Shown here: piece after piece, positions 1 to 6,360 of the stretch
Numbering within the stretch: position 1 is the first letter of the stretch
Layout: the number at the start of each line of letters is the position of its first letter
Assembly: GCA_001871235.1 (NCBI GenBank)
Contig: MNUV01000011.1
Span: 1 to 11,157 of the forward strand
DNA length: 11,157 nucleotides
Source: Candidatus Falkowbacteria bacterium CG1_02_41_21
GTDB lineage: Bacteria; Patescibacteriota; Patescibacteriia; Patescibacteriales; UBA12465
Direction: 5' to 3'
Position numbers and translations under genes: made by a program
Notes under the pieces: model-generated
Seen by the model: only the letters and a program-made list of their open reading frames with translations
What the model was told of the DNA's origin: nothing
Databases searched by the model: none

Positions 1-182
1 GTTTTGGTGTAATCAACGATGAGCTTAACGTCATCGGTTGGTTGGAGAGATTTGGAATTATCAGACTCAACTTGTTTTAGTTGATTTTTTAAACGTTCTG
101 ACAATAGAAAAAAATAAATTGCTGCCACGCCAAAAATAATTCCAGCTACGATAACAACAATAACTATAAATGTAGTATTCAT
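1..182 (-). CDS. N-terminal part of a membrane-anchored protein, possibly RmuC-like (cut by window edge)
   Basis: This reading frame starts at an ATG (182-180) and runs off the left edge after 60 codons. Residues 3-27 form one strongly hydrophobic segment (FIVIVVIVAGIIFGVAAIYFF), followed directly by a charged, probably helical stretch (SERLKNQLKQVES) and then a polar linker. A short outside end, one membrane helix and a cytoplasmic coiled coil is how RmuC-family proteins begin; RmuC is a putative nuclease linked to limiting DNA rearrangement. The diagnostic RmuC domain would lie beyond the window, so the name is only a suggestion, and any single-pass coiled-coil protein would fit. It has its own consensus-like promoter just past the dnaN terminator, and a roughly 108-nt leader containing a hairpin. 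No Shine-Dalgarno sequence is visible. Confidence 0.6.
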   Translation of the reverse strand, partial: MNTTFIVIVVIVAGIIFGVAAIYFFLLSERLKNQLKQVESDNSKSLQPTDDVKLIVDYTK

Positions 183-212
183 ATTCAAATAATTTTAAGA
201 TTTATACTAGAC

Positions 213-254
213 CAATTGCTAACCCCATCTTAATTTAGGTGGATTTAGCAATTG
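213..254 (-). other. Inverted repeat / hairpin in the leader of the gene at 1-182
   Basis: A perfect 10-bp inverted repeat (CAATTGCTAA at 213-222, TTAGCAATTG at 245-254) encloses 22 nt. It lies about 30 nt before the start codon at 182 and downstream of the predicted promoter at 297-325, so it would be transcribed. No run of T follows it, so it does not look like a terminator. It could be an RNA leader structure or a dimeric protein-binding site. Confidence 0.5.
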
Positions 255-296
255 ATCCGGTTAATCTGTTTTTCAAAGATCTATTAATACCAAGGA

Positions 297-325
297 ATTG
301 TATTATAGGTGTGCCATTTTGTCAA
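297..325 (-). promoter_or_regulatory. Predicted sigma70-type promoter for the gene at 1-182
   Basis: On the minus strand, TTGACA (325-320) is followed after exactly 17 nt by TACAAT (302-297). A TATAAT overlaps the spacer end. Transcription would start near 290, immediately beyond the dnaN terminator. Confidence 0.6.
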
Positions 326-330
326 TAACC

Positions 331-358
331 AAAAAGAGCCTATTTTTAAGCTCTTTTT
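331..358 (-). terminator. Intrinsic terminator of dnaN (potentially two-way)
   Basis: AAAAAGAGC (331-339) pairs with GCTCTTTTT (350-358). On the minus strand the stem can extend inwards by three pairs (one G-U) to an AAAA loop, and it ends in a run of five T. It lies about 30 nt past the dnaN stop codon. Confidence 0.75.
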
Positions 359-386
359 TTACATATTTTAAACGATTTGGTTCGAA

Positions 387-1517
387 TTATTGTCTAATCG
401 GCATCACAATATAAAGATAGTCGTCGCTTTTTTCCGGACGCAGAACGCAGGGAGTCCCGGAATTAACCAGGTCTAATTTAACCATGTCAGAAGAAATATT
501 ATTCAAGCCATCAAGGAAATAGCGATAATTGATGATAATCTCATTATTATCTCCCTCAATTTCCGAATTCAATTCCACCGAGCTTTCGCCCACCTGGCTG
601 GAGGCCGAGGAAATGGTTATTTTTCCGGTCTCAGCCCTAAAATCAAGCGCCACATCATTAACCCCCGCTTTAGAAAAAATGGCTGAAGCTTTAATGGCCC
701 GCATCAATTCATTTTTATTTATCAAAACGCGAGTCTTATAATTCAGCGGGATAATCTGTTGATAGTCCGGATAACTGCCGTTAATCAAACGAGACACCAG
801 TTCGGTTGAGCCAAAGATAAAAAGAACCTGGTTGTCCGATAAACAAATTTTAATCTCACCGGCGCCCTCCAACCGATCATCATCCTTAAAACCGGATAAG
901 ACCCGAATCAACTCCTGCAGGGTTCTGGCCGGAATAATTACCTTATTATTGGGATTTTCATAATTACTCTTAATTTTTATTTTCTTTTCTGCCAAACGAT
1001 AGCTGTCAGTTCCGACTAAAGTCAAATTATCTTTGGTGAAAGTCAACAGAACGCCGGATAATTCCAGCCTAGTTTCATTGTTGGTAACCGCAAAAATCAC
1101 CTCGCCCAAGGCGTTCCTTAAATCATCGGCCAAGATAGAATAAAAGTTTTCTTTATCAACCTTTGGGATTAGAGGAAAGTCTGAGGCTTCCTGAACATGA
1201 ATTTTAGTTTTATAATTCTGGCATTTAATTTTTATCTCCATTCTGTCCTGCTCACATTCCACCTTGTCGCCGGGCAATAGGTTTATATAATCGGTAATAA
1301 CCTTAGAATCAACGGTAAATTCGCCCTCGCTGTCAATCTTCCCCCGAACTTGATGGGTAATGCCCATTTCCAGATTGGTGGCGACTAGTTCAATATTGCT
1401 TTTATTAACTTTAAATAAAATATTATTTAAAATTGGCAAGTTAATATTTTTACTAACCACCCGGCTAACAATTGCTAGTCCTTGTTTTAAATTTTCTTGG
1501 AGGCTGATAAATGTCAT
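387..1517 (-). CDS. dnaN: DNA polymerase III beta subunit (sliding clamp)
   Basis: At 376 residues it is close to the usual clamp length of about 366-380. The start (FISLQENLKQGLAIVSRVVS...LPILNNILF) is typical of beta clamps, as is the domain II signature LVGTDSYRLAEK near residues 167-178. The C-terminus YIVMPIRQ corresponds to the VMPMRL-type end that forms part of the hydrophobic pocket for clamp-binding partners. The protein makes a dimeric ring around DNA that holds the replicative polymerase and also recruits repair and regulatory proteins. It lies downstream of dnaA across the oriC region. Its start codon abuts the AT-rich unwinding tract, so a -10-like TATAAT at 1547-1542 lies inside that tract, but I find no convincing -35 and no Shine-Dalgarno. 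It ends in TAA, followed by the terminator at 331-358. Confidence 0.97.
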   Translation of the reverse strand: MTFISLQENLKQGLAIVSRVVSKNINLPILNNILFKVNKSNIELVATNLEMGITHQVRGKIDSEGEFTVDSKVITDYINLLPGDKVECEQDRMEIKIKCQNYKTKIHVQEASDFPLIPKVDKENFYSILADDLRNALGEVIFAVTNNETRLELSGVLLTFTKDNLTLVGTDSYRLAEKKIKIKSNYENPNNKVIIPARTLQELIRVLSGFKDDDRLEGAGEIKICLSDNQVLFIFGSTELVSRLINGSYPDYQQIIPLNYKTRVLINKNELMRAIKASAIFSKAGVNDVALDFRAETGKITISSASSQVGESSVELNSEIEGDNNEIIINYRYFLDGLNNISSDMVKLDLVNSGTPCVLRPEKSDDYLYIVMPIRQ

Positions 1518-1782
1518 ACGGTCTTAATTTAGATATAATATATTATATAAAACAATAATAGTAATAAGGGGGTTGATAACTTTGGGAATGTTTAATTTTA
1601 CTATAATCCATTGGTCTTTTGGCTGCTTTCGCTTGCTGATAATGCTGGCTTAAAGTGTTGATAAAATTTAACAATTTGTTTATAACTAACTTTATTTTTT
1701 GTTATTAACTTTTTATTAAATCTTATCAACAAGCGAATCCGGTTTTTTAAGCGGCTTATTAACAAGCAGTCAACAGTGAAAA
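1518..1782. other. oriC: Predicted chromosomal replication origin (oriC), dnaA-dnaN intergenic region
   Basis: This 265-bp gap between dnaA and dnaN carries no gene. It holds six DnaA-box-like 9-mers: TTATCAACC at 1571-1579 (minus), TTATCAGCA at 1634-1642 (minus), TTATCAACA at 1656-1664 (minus), TTATTAACT at 1702-1710 (plus), TTATCAACA at 1723-1731 (plus) and TTATTAACA at 1756-1764 (plus). An almost pure A+T tract lies next to dnaN. Boxes face each other across the middle of the region. The dnaA-boxes-AT tract-dnaN order is the classic bacterial origin arrangement. What is seen is the motifs; origin function is inferred. Confidence 0.85.
1525..1580 (-). other. Basal unwinding element: DnaA box, C-run, DnaA-trio-like triplets, AT-rich tract
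   Basis: Read on the minus strand from 1580, GTTATCAACC is followed by CCC (1570-1568). Five triplets come next, TTA TTA CTA TTA TTG (1567-1553), and then an A/T-only stretch running towards dnaN. The complementary strand read 3' to 5' gives AAT AAT GAT AAT AAC. This matches the DnaA-trio rule known from B. subtilis: DnaA box, short GC-rich spacer, then 3'-GAT-type triplets on which DnaA assembles on single strands. Confidence 0.7.
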
Positions 1783-3159
1783 TTAATAAATTGAACTATA
1801 AAACAATTGTTTAATGGAGTTAATTTCCTGATTTAATCTTTCATTTTTTTGTCTTTGTCCGCTAATTTTATTATAAGCATGCATGGCCGTGGTATGATCT
1901 CTCCCGCCTAATTCGTTGCCGATGGTCGGATACGAGGTGTTTAATTCTTCTCGGATTAAATAGACGGCAATTTGCCGGGGTACGACCAATTCTTGGCGGC
2001 GGCTGTTGCTGGTGATTTCTTTAGAGCTGATGTTATAAAACTTGGCGACGATTTCAATAATGTCTTTGGGGGAGATTGATTTTGACCGGCTTTCAATGGT
2101 CAGGTCGCTTAGAATTTCTTTAACTGATTTAACTGATGGAGCGGCGTTGTTGAATTCATGGTAGGCGACAATTTTATTCAGGGCTCCCTCTAGTTCCCGG
2201 ATATTATTTTGAATATTATTGGCGACATAAACTAAAATTTCCCGATCAAATGAATAACCCCTTTCCACGGCCTTCTTCTCTAAAATAGCCATTTTAGTTT
2301 CAATATCCGGTTTGCCCACGTCTACTACCATGCCGGATTCAAAACGGGAGATGAGGCGGTTTTCAATAGCCGGGATAGATTTGGGCGGACGGTCTGAGGT
2401 CATCACGATTTGCTTGTTGCTTTGGTGCAGTTCATTAAAGGTGTGGAAGAATTCTTCTTGGGTGCCGTCTTTCCCGCCCATAAATTGGACATCATCGACT
2501 AATAAGAGGTCAACGCCGCGATAAATATTTTTAAAATCTTTGCCGTGTCCGGTCTTAACGGCCTGAACGTAGTTATTGGTAAAATTTTCGCTGGTAGTAT
2601 AAAGGATTTTATTGGTTTGATTAGAGAGCTCATTACCAATCGCTTGGAGCAAATGCGTTTTTCCCAAGCCGACGCCGCCATAGATAAAGAGCGGATTATA
2701 GACCTTGCCCAGGTTGTTAATCACGGCGCGACAAGCGGCATGAGCCAATTCATTGGCTTTGCCGACAATAAAATTTTCAAACAGGTATTTAGAGTTTAAG
2801 CCGAAACGATTAATACTCGGAGCCTCGGCTGTTTTTATGGGTTCTTCTTTAATACTTTTTTTCGTTTCATTTTTTTCACCGCTATTAATTTTTTTAATGG
2901 CTTCCAGTTTTTTAAATTCTACTTGATAATAAATTTCATTAATTTTTTGGCCGGCGATTTTTTCTAAAGAAGATTTGATTATCTTATAAAATTTATTTTC
3001 TAACCATTTTTTGACAAATTCACTGGGAACGCCAATCACCACCTTGTCGTTTTCAAACAAAGAAATAAATGTATCCTTAAACCAAGTGATGAAGTTGACA
3101 CGAGACAAACCTATTTCGACTTCGCCTAAAACAGCTTGCCAAATTTGTTCTTTGTCCAT
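1783..3159 (-). CDS. dnaA: Chromosomal replication initiator protein DnaA
   Basis: DnaA binds oriC boxes, oligomerises with ATP and melts the origin. From the ATG at 3159 it has 458 residues, a normal length. Domain I (about 1-85) carries the FITWFKDT segment, and a short charged linker follows (about 90-115). The AAA+ domain shows Walker A GGVGLGKT (161-168), Walker B LLLVDD (218-223), sensor-1 region TSDRPP (254-259) and the arginine-finger segment RLISRFESG (268-276). The C-terminal DNA-binding domain has the signature GGRDHTTAMHA (from about 418). An in-frame TTG at 3177 would add six residues, but homologues begin with M-D-K-x-Q-x-W, so I chose the ATG. Tandem promoters and DnaA boxes upstream suggest autoregulation. 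Confidence 0.97.
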   Translation of the reverse strand: MDKEQIWQAVLGEVEIGLSRVNFITWFKDTFISLFENDKVVIGVPSEFVKKWLENKFYKIIKSSLEKIAGQKINEIYYQVEFKKLEAIKKINSGEKNETKKSIKEEPIKTAEAPSINRFGLNSKYLFENFIVGKANELAHAACRAVINNLGKVYNPLFIYGGVGLGKTHLLQAIGNELSNQTNKILYTTSENFTNNYVQAVKTGHGKDFKNIYRGVDLLLVDDVQFMGGKDGTQEEFFHTFNELHQSNKQIVMTSDRPPKSIPAIENRLISRFESGMVVDVGKPDIETKMAILEKKAVERGYSFDREILVYVANNIQNNIRELEGALNKIVAYHEFNNAAPSVKSVKEILSDLTIESRSKSISPKDIIEIVAKFYNISSKEITSNSRRQELVVPRQIAVYLIREELNTSYPTIGNELGGRDHTTAMHAYNKISGQRQKNERLNQEINSIKQLFYSSIY

Positions 3160-3231
3160 AAAAATGAGAGCGCCCAAAGTAATGGTTGGTTAACCGATCG
3201 CTAATGGCAAAATTTTAAAATCAATGACTTT

Positions 3232-3279
3232 ATTATATTAGAAAAAAATTATTATAACAAGATAGGGGCAAGCTATTAA
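3232..3279 (-). promoter_or_regulatory. Tandem predicted promoters of dnaA
   Basis: P1 on the minus strand has TTAATA (3279-3274), a 17-nt spacer and TATAAT (3256-3251), with an extended -10 TG one base upstream. P2 has TTGTTA (3260-3255), 17 nt and TATAAT (3237-3232). Predicted starts near 3244 and 3225 give leaders of about 65-85 nt. Confidence 0.6.
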
Positions 3280-3281
3280 CT

Positions 3282-3313
3282 TGTTCATAAAATGTGAATA
3301 AGATTTATTCATT
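3282..3313. promoter_or_regulatory. DnaA boxes upstream of the dnaA promoters
   Basis: TTATTCACA at 3293-3301 (minus) fits the classical TTATNCACA consensus exactly. TTATGAACA (3282-3290, minus) and TTATTCATT (3305-3313, plus) flank it. The last two 9-mers form a 7-bp inverted repeat TGAATAA-GAT-TTATTCA. They lie just upstream of the dnaA -35, which suits autoregulation or a second origin sub-region. Confidence 0.55.
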
Positions 3314-3347
3314 TTGTTTATTGACCTTTGTCTTTAAACATGATAAC

Positions 3348-3377
3348 TTGGTTATTACCATCCATTATTAATATAAT
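3348..3377 (+). promoter_or_regulatory. Predicted promoter of the rpmH-rnpA-yidD-yidC operon
   Basis: TTGGTT (3348-3353), an 18-nt spacer and a perfect TATAAT (3372-3377). Transcription would start near 3384, leaving only about 6 nt before the rpmH ATG, so the message would be nearly leaderless. A further TTGACC at 3321 has no good partner -10. Confidence 0.5.
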
Positions 3378-3389
3378 AAGTATAAAAAT

Positions 3390-3530
3390 ATGGCAACCAA
3401 AAGAACTTACCAGCCGAATGCCAAAAGAGCCAAGAGAAAACATGGTTTTTTGAAGCGTATGCGCACTAAAGACGGACGTGATGTTTTAAAACGCCGTCGC
3501 GCCAAAGGTCGTGCCAAATTATCCAAATAA
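3390..3530 (+). CDS. rpmH: 50S ribosomal protein L34
   Basis: This gene encodes 46 residues beginning [20 protein letters not shown] and ending [12 protein letters not shown]. The RTYQP...RKxHGFxxRM core and the Lys/Arg-rich tail are diagnostic for bacterial L34, which binds 23S rRNA in the large subunit. Length is normal. It is the first gene of a plus-strand operon divergent from dnaA; rnpA follows after 9 nt. This rpmH-rnpA-yidD-yidC arrangement beside dnaA is conserved across bacteria. The ATG has no Shine-Dalgarno sequence, and the promoter -10 lies only 12 nt before it. Confidence 0.97.
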   Translation: MATKRTYQPNAKRAKRKHGFLKRMRTKDGRDVLKRRRAKGRAKLSK

Positions 3531-3539
3531 TCCAAAAGA

Positions 3540-3884
3540 ATGTTTAACAGATCCAACCGTTTAAGCAAAAATAAAGATTTTGACAAGGTGTTCCAGGCGG
3601 GGCGCTCCAGCTACCAAGAAATTTTAGGAGCCAAACTGATTCCGAATAATTTAGATTATAATCGTTTTGGTGTTTTAGTTGGGCTTAAAGTAAACAAAAA
3701 AGCGACAGTCAGAAATAAAATTAAACGGAGAATAAAAATGGCGATTCGCTTGGACGAACCCTTACTCAAGAAGGGCTATGATTGTGTTATAGTAGTTTTT
3801 CCTTTAATATTAGCCAAAAATTACGAAGAAATTAAAGCCGCTTTAAGAGCCGCTTTCAAAAAATTAAATTTTTATCAAAACTAA
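3540..3884 (+). CDS. rnpA: Ribonuclease P protein component
   Basis: The product has 114 residues, normal for RnpA, the basic protein that binds the catalytic RNA of RNase P and helps it recognise precursor-tRNA 5' leaders. The start [18 protein letters not shown] matches the family's L-x-x-x-x-DF-x-x-V-F-x-x-G-x-S pattern. The hallmark RNR region is present as [14 protein letters not shown] (residues 55-68), with Arg58-Asn59 and Lys62-Arg63-Arg64. The RNase P RNA gene itself is not in this window. It starts 9 nt after rpmH and is followed by yidD after 2 nt, so it is almost certainly co-transcribed. Confidence 0.95.
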   Translation: MFNRSNRLSKNKDFDKVFQAGRSSYQEILGAKLIPNNLDYNRFGVLVGLKVNKKATVRNKIKRRIKMAIRLDEPLLKKGYDCVIVVFPLILAKNYEEIKAALRAAFKKLNFYQN

Positions 3885-3886
3885 TT

Positions 3887-4153
3887 ATGTGGAAAATTTT
3901 CAGAACCTTTCAGTATTATCCGCGCTTATTTGCCGCTAAGATGATTAAAATTTATCAGAAGACTTTATCTTTTGATCATGGACCGATGAAGCATCTATTC
4001 CCCTTTGGCTTCTGTCGTTTTACTCCCACCTGTTCTGAATATGGTCTGCAAGCCATTCAAAAGTATGGCGTGGTCAAAGGGGGTTTTATGGCTATGTATC
4101 GGATTTTGCGTTGCAACCCCTGGAATAAGGGTGGCTATGATCCATTAAAATAA
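3887..4153 (+). CDS. yidD: Membrane protein insertion efficiency factor YidD
   Basis: This 88-residue protein carries the YidD signature [15 protein letters not shown] (about residues 43-57) and the second conserved block [14 protein letters not shown] at the C-terminus (equivalent to CHPWHPGGYDPV). The N-terminal part (about 10-27) is amphipathic and would attach it to the inner face of the membrane. YidD assists insertion of membrane proteins by YidC/Sec. It sits between rnpA (2-nt gap) and yidC (20-nt gap), its usual place. Length and motifs are ordinary. Confidence 0.95.
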   Translation: MWKIFRTFQYYPRLFAAKMIKIYQKTLSFDHGPMKHLFPFGFCRFTPTCSEYGLQAIQKYGVVKGGFMAMYRILRCNPWNKGGYDPLK

Positions 4154-4173
4154 TTTATAATTAATTTTTTTAT

Positions 4174-4935
4174 ATGTCTCACATTTTTCAAACCGTGTTT
4201 TATCAACCGATTTTAAATTTACTGATATTTCTTTATAATACTATTTCTTTCCATGATTTAGGCTTGGCCATTATCTTTCTAACCATAGTCATTAAGGCGG
4301 TGTTGTGGCCATTGTCGCAAAAATCCATCAAAGCGCAAAAATCTCTCCAGGACTTACAACCCAAAATCAATGCTCTCAAAAAGGAGTATAAAGATGACAA
4401 GCAGAAGCAGGGTCAGGCCATGATCCAGCTTTATAAGGAGCATAAGATTAATCCATTTTCCTCTTGTTTGCCTCTTTTAATCCAATTACCTTTTTTAATT
4501 GCGGTTTTTCAAGTTTTTAGAGATGGTCTAAATAATAAACTAAACTTAGTTTATCCTTTTATTGAAAGACCGGAAGCGATTAATGCTATGGCTTTCGGGT
4601 TTTTGGATTTGTCTAAACCCAACATTTATTTGGCGATTCTAGCCGGTTTAGCCCAATTTTGGCAAGCCAAGATGATGATAACCAAAAAGGCGGCCATTAA
4701 AACCGAAGGTTCAAAAGATGAGGATATGGCCGCTATTATGAACAAGCAAATGCTTTATTTTATGCCGGCCCTAACTGTGTTTATTGGTTGGACTCTTCCG
4801 GGCGGTCTAACCATGTATTGGTTCATAGTGACCCTATTAACCGCCGTCCAACAATTGATTGTCTTTAAGAAGCATAATCAAGAGCAGGCTCAAATTGTTG
4901 AAAAAAAGGTGATTGACGGTGAAGTAGTTAAATAA
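4174..4935 (+). CDS. yidC: Membrane protein insertase YidC/Oxa1 family
   Basis: YidC inserts and folds membrane proteins, alone or with SecYEG. At 253 residues this is the short form: a first helix (about 8-25), then the conserved core LGLAIIFLTIVIKAVLWPLSQKS (29-51), the cytoplasmic helical hairpin rich in Lys/Gln (about 52-92), INPFSSCLPLLIQLPFLIAVFQVFRDG (about 92-118), and further helices near 150-165, 190-210 and 213-230. The lipobox and large extracytoplasmic domain of Gram-negative YidC are absent. The charged residue expected in the membrane groove (Arg73 in B. subtilis SpoIIIJ) is Lys41 here, which keeps the positive charge. No jag/khg gene follows. It ends in TAA before a strong terminator. 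Confidence 0.95.
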   Translation: MSHIFQTVFYQPILNLLIFLYNTISFHDLGLAIIFLTIVIKAVLWPLSQKSIKAQKSLQDLQPKINALKKEYKDDKQKQGQAMIQLYKEHKINPFSSCLPLLIQLPFLIAVFQVFRDGLNNKLNLVYPFIERPEAINAMAFGFLDLSKPNIYLAILAGLAQFWQAKMMITKKAAIKTEGSKDEDMAAIMNKQMLYFMPALTVFIGWTLPGGLTMYWFIVTLLTAVQQLIVFKKHNQEQAQIVEKKVIDGEVVK

Positions 4936-4956
4936 GTATTGTCCGATTTTTATATT

Positions 4957-4987
4957 AAAAAAATGTTCTTCGCAGAACATTTTTTTT
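4957..4987. terminator. Two-way intrinsic terminator between yidC and rubrerythrin (copy 1 of the GTTCTTCGCAGAAC palindrome)
   Basis: ATGTTCT (4963-4969) pairs with AGAACAT (4974-4980) around a TCGC loop. The stem is flanked by seven A on the left and seven T on the right, so it works in both directions. It sits between the convergent yidC and rubrerythrin genes. Confidence 0.85.
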
Positions 4988-5001
4988 GTTTTTGTAGCTT
5001 T

Positions 5002-5565
5002 TTAGGCTTTAACCTGATAATAGGCTTGAGGGTGATCACATGATGGACATTTTTTCGGGGCTTCCGGACCGAAGTGAATATAGCCGCATTCTCGACAAAC
5101 CCACCATGTCGCTTCATTCTTTTTAAAGGTTGTACCCTCTTCTAAGTTTTTTAATAAGTTTTCATATTTTTCTTTATGGTTTTTCTCGGCGATAGCCATA
5201 GCAGCCAGACGTTTTCCCAAGACTTCATACCCTTCTTCTAAGGCTTTTTTGGAGAAAGTCGGGTACATTTCAGTGGTTTCATAGGTTTCTCCGGCAATAG
5301 CGGCTTTGAGGTTCTCAGCAGTGGTACCATAGACGGCGGGAACCGAAACCTCTATTTTAAGTTCCTCATCGTTGGCTTTTAATTCTTGAATATGTTCAAA
5401 CAAGCGTTTGGCATGAGTTTTTTCTTGCTCGGCAGTTGTCAAAAAAATCTCGGCTATTTGTTCATAACCTTCTTTTTTGGCGATTTTAGCGTAGAAAGTG
5501 TAGCGATTTCTGGCCTGGGATTCGCCCACATAGGCTTTAGCGATGTTTATTAATGTTTCTTTCAT
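5002..5565 (-). CDS. rbr: Rubrerythrin
   Basis: Rubrerythrins reduce hydrogen peroxide in the cytoplasm of anaerobes and microaerophiles, using electrons passed through their rubredoxin domain. The 187 residues match the family (about 190). The N-terminal four-helix diiron domain shows probable ligands Glu15 (ESQARNRY), Glu48 and His51 (EQEKTHA), Glu93/Glu96 (ETYE) and Glu127/His130 (AEKNH). The C-terminal rubredoxin-like domain (about 152-187) has CREC and CPSC, with Cys157, Cys160, Cys173 and Cys176 for one iron. It is the last gene of a minus-strand operon after the kinase-like gene, with a palindromic hairpin in the 33-nt gap. No Shine-Dalgarno is seen. It suggests the host meets oxygen occasionally. 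Confidence 0.95.
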   Translation of the reverse strand: MKETLINIAKAYVGESQARNRYTFYAKIAKKEGYEQIAEIFLTTAEQEKTHAKRLFEHIQELKANDEELKIEVSVPAVYGTTAENLKAAIAGETYETTEMYPTFSKKALEEGYEVLGKRLAAMAIAEKNHKEKYENLLKNLEEGTTFKKNEATWWVCRECGYIHFGPEAPKKCPSCDHPQAYYQVKA

Positions 5566-5573
5566 GGTTTTAA

Positions 5574-5595
5574 AAATGTTCTACGAAGAACATTT
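5574..5595 (-). repeat. Palindromic hairpin, copy 2 (ATGTTCT-ACGA-AGAACAT)
   Basis: ATGTTCT (5576-5582) pairs with AGAACAT (5587-5593), with two more A-T pairs outside. It differs from copy 1 only in the loop bases. It fills the gap between the stop codon of the kinase-like gene (5599) and the rubrerythrin start (5565). On the minus strand it is followed by TTTTAAAA, so it could attenuate or terminate transcription before rubrerythrin, or act as a processing or stability hairpin. Confidence 0.7.
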
Positions 5596-5598
5596 ATG

Positions 5599-6330
5599 TT
5601 AATTTATATCAAATTCCCTGTTTTTGCCAACAATTAGGTTAATTTGGCGGCCACTTATTCCAATTTTAGCTGGAGCATCTAGTTTTATAGACTCGTCGAT
5701 TATGAGTTTTTCGCTTCGGTTATTCTCTAATTCTAGCTCTTTAACTGATAATAAGCTATATTTTTTGTTTCCGTTGTTTATAAATAGATTTAATTGACCA
5801 TCTTGAGGGTCAGCTAAAATGTTCTTCGCAGAACAATTTTTGGTGGAGATGTTAATTAAGTTAATTTCACCATTTTCAGTCTGATCAATAGAAAAATCCT
5901 GGATTTTTAGAGTTGTTCCTCTTGATTTGATTTTGGCATTGGCTATAAAATATAGGGTATTGGCATAAGCAATGTCTATTTTTTCTATGCGACGAGCCAG
6001 AATAATGTCACAGGCCTCTTTCTCGTTTCTAATTCCACAGGCCGAGGCAATAGAATTATTATCGCCGACTGGGATAATACCCAGAGCAATAGAATTATTG
6101 CCACCGCCCATCATTCCGTTTAAGACTTTATTGATTGTTTGGTTATTGCCAACGGCTATGATTGTTTTGGCCCCGTTGTTTACTTCGTCTTTGATAAGAT
6201 CATTAATGTTTCTGATGGATTCCAAATACACAATCTTACCATTAAGATTAAGTTTGTGTAACAATACTTCTATATTGTTGACGATTTTAGCGTGTTTCTT
6301 TAAAAAATCGTCATAAACAAAGACATTCAT
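5599..6330 (-). CDS. Diacylglycerol-kinase-like / lipid-kinase-superfamily protein with degenerate motifs
   Basis: The 243 residues have the layout of the DAGK catalytic domain superfamily (lipid kinases such as DgkB/YegS, related to NAD kinase). An alternating alpha/beta N-terminus leads to TIIAVGNNQTINKVLNGMM (56-74), which aligns with the ATP-binding GGDGTINEVVNGL motif. LGIIPVGDNNSIASACGI (83-100) aligns with LGIIPxGTGNDFARALGI. The key residues differ: GGDGT is GNNQT and GTGND is GDNNS, so normal phosphate binding and catalysis are doubtful. The C-terminal beta-rich part includes ILADPQDGQLNLFI (171-184), as in family members. It could be an inactive relative, a binding protein, or an enzyme with altered chemistry. 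It follows bactofilin by 30 nt and precedes rubrerythrin. A palindromic repeat lies inside the gene at codons for about residues 165-170. Confidence 0.75.
   Translation of the reverse strand: MNVFVYDDFLKKHAKIVNNIEVLLHKLNLNGKIVYLESIRNINDLIKDEVNNGAKTIIAVGNNQTINKVLNGMMGGGNNSIALGIIPVGDNNSIASACGIRNEKEACDIILARRIEKIDIAYANTLYFIANAKIKSRGTTLKIQDFSIDQTENGEINLINISTKNCSAKNILADPQDGQLNLFINNGNKKYSLLSVKELELENNRSEKLIIDESIKLDAPAKIGISGRQINLIVGKNREFDIN
5818..5837 (-). repeat. Palindromic hairpin, copy 3, inside a coding sequence
   Basis: TGTTCT (5820-5825), loop TCGC, AGAACA (5830-5835). This has the same 14-bp core GTTCTTCGCAGAAC as copy 1. It lies in frame within the kinase-like gene and encodes part of NCSAKN. 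No long T run follows on the minus strand, so it is unlikely to terminate. Confidence 0.75.
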
Positions 6331-6360
6331 AAAGTAATGATAGGGAGGTAGTGGTTTTTA

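Noticed and set aside
1742..1778. A dnaN promoter just after dnaA (minus-strand TTGACT, 17 nt, TTAAAA)
   Set aside because: The -10 matches only three of six consensus bases, and the leader would run through the whole origin; not convincing.
2545..2799. Plus-strand open frame of 84 codons inside dnaA
   Set aside because: It is fully antisense to the conserved AAA+ domain and its translation resembles no protein; it is a shadow frame.
3157..3177. Longer dnaA start at the TTG codon at 3177, adding six residues
   Set aside because: DnaA proteins typically begin with the M-D-K-x-Q-x-W stretch encoded from the ATG at 3159; the extra residues have no family support and no better ribosome-binding site.
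3321..3349. TTGACC at 3321 as the main rpmH promoter
   Set aside because: At 15-18 nt spacing the only -10 candidates are GATAAC or TAACTT, both poor; the TATAAT at 3372 is much better.
5818..5837. The in-gene palindrome as a functional intrinsic terminator
   Set aside because: Only a short T tract follows on the minus strand, and termination here would truncate the gene before its conserved C-terminal segment.
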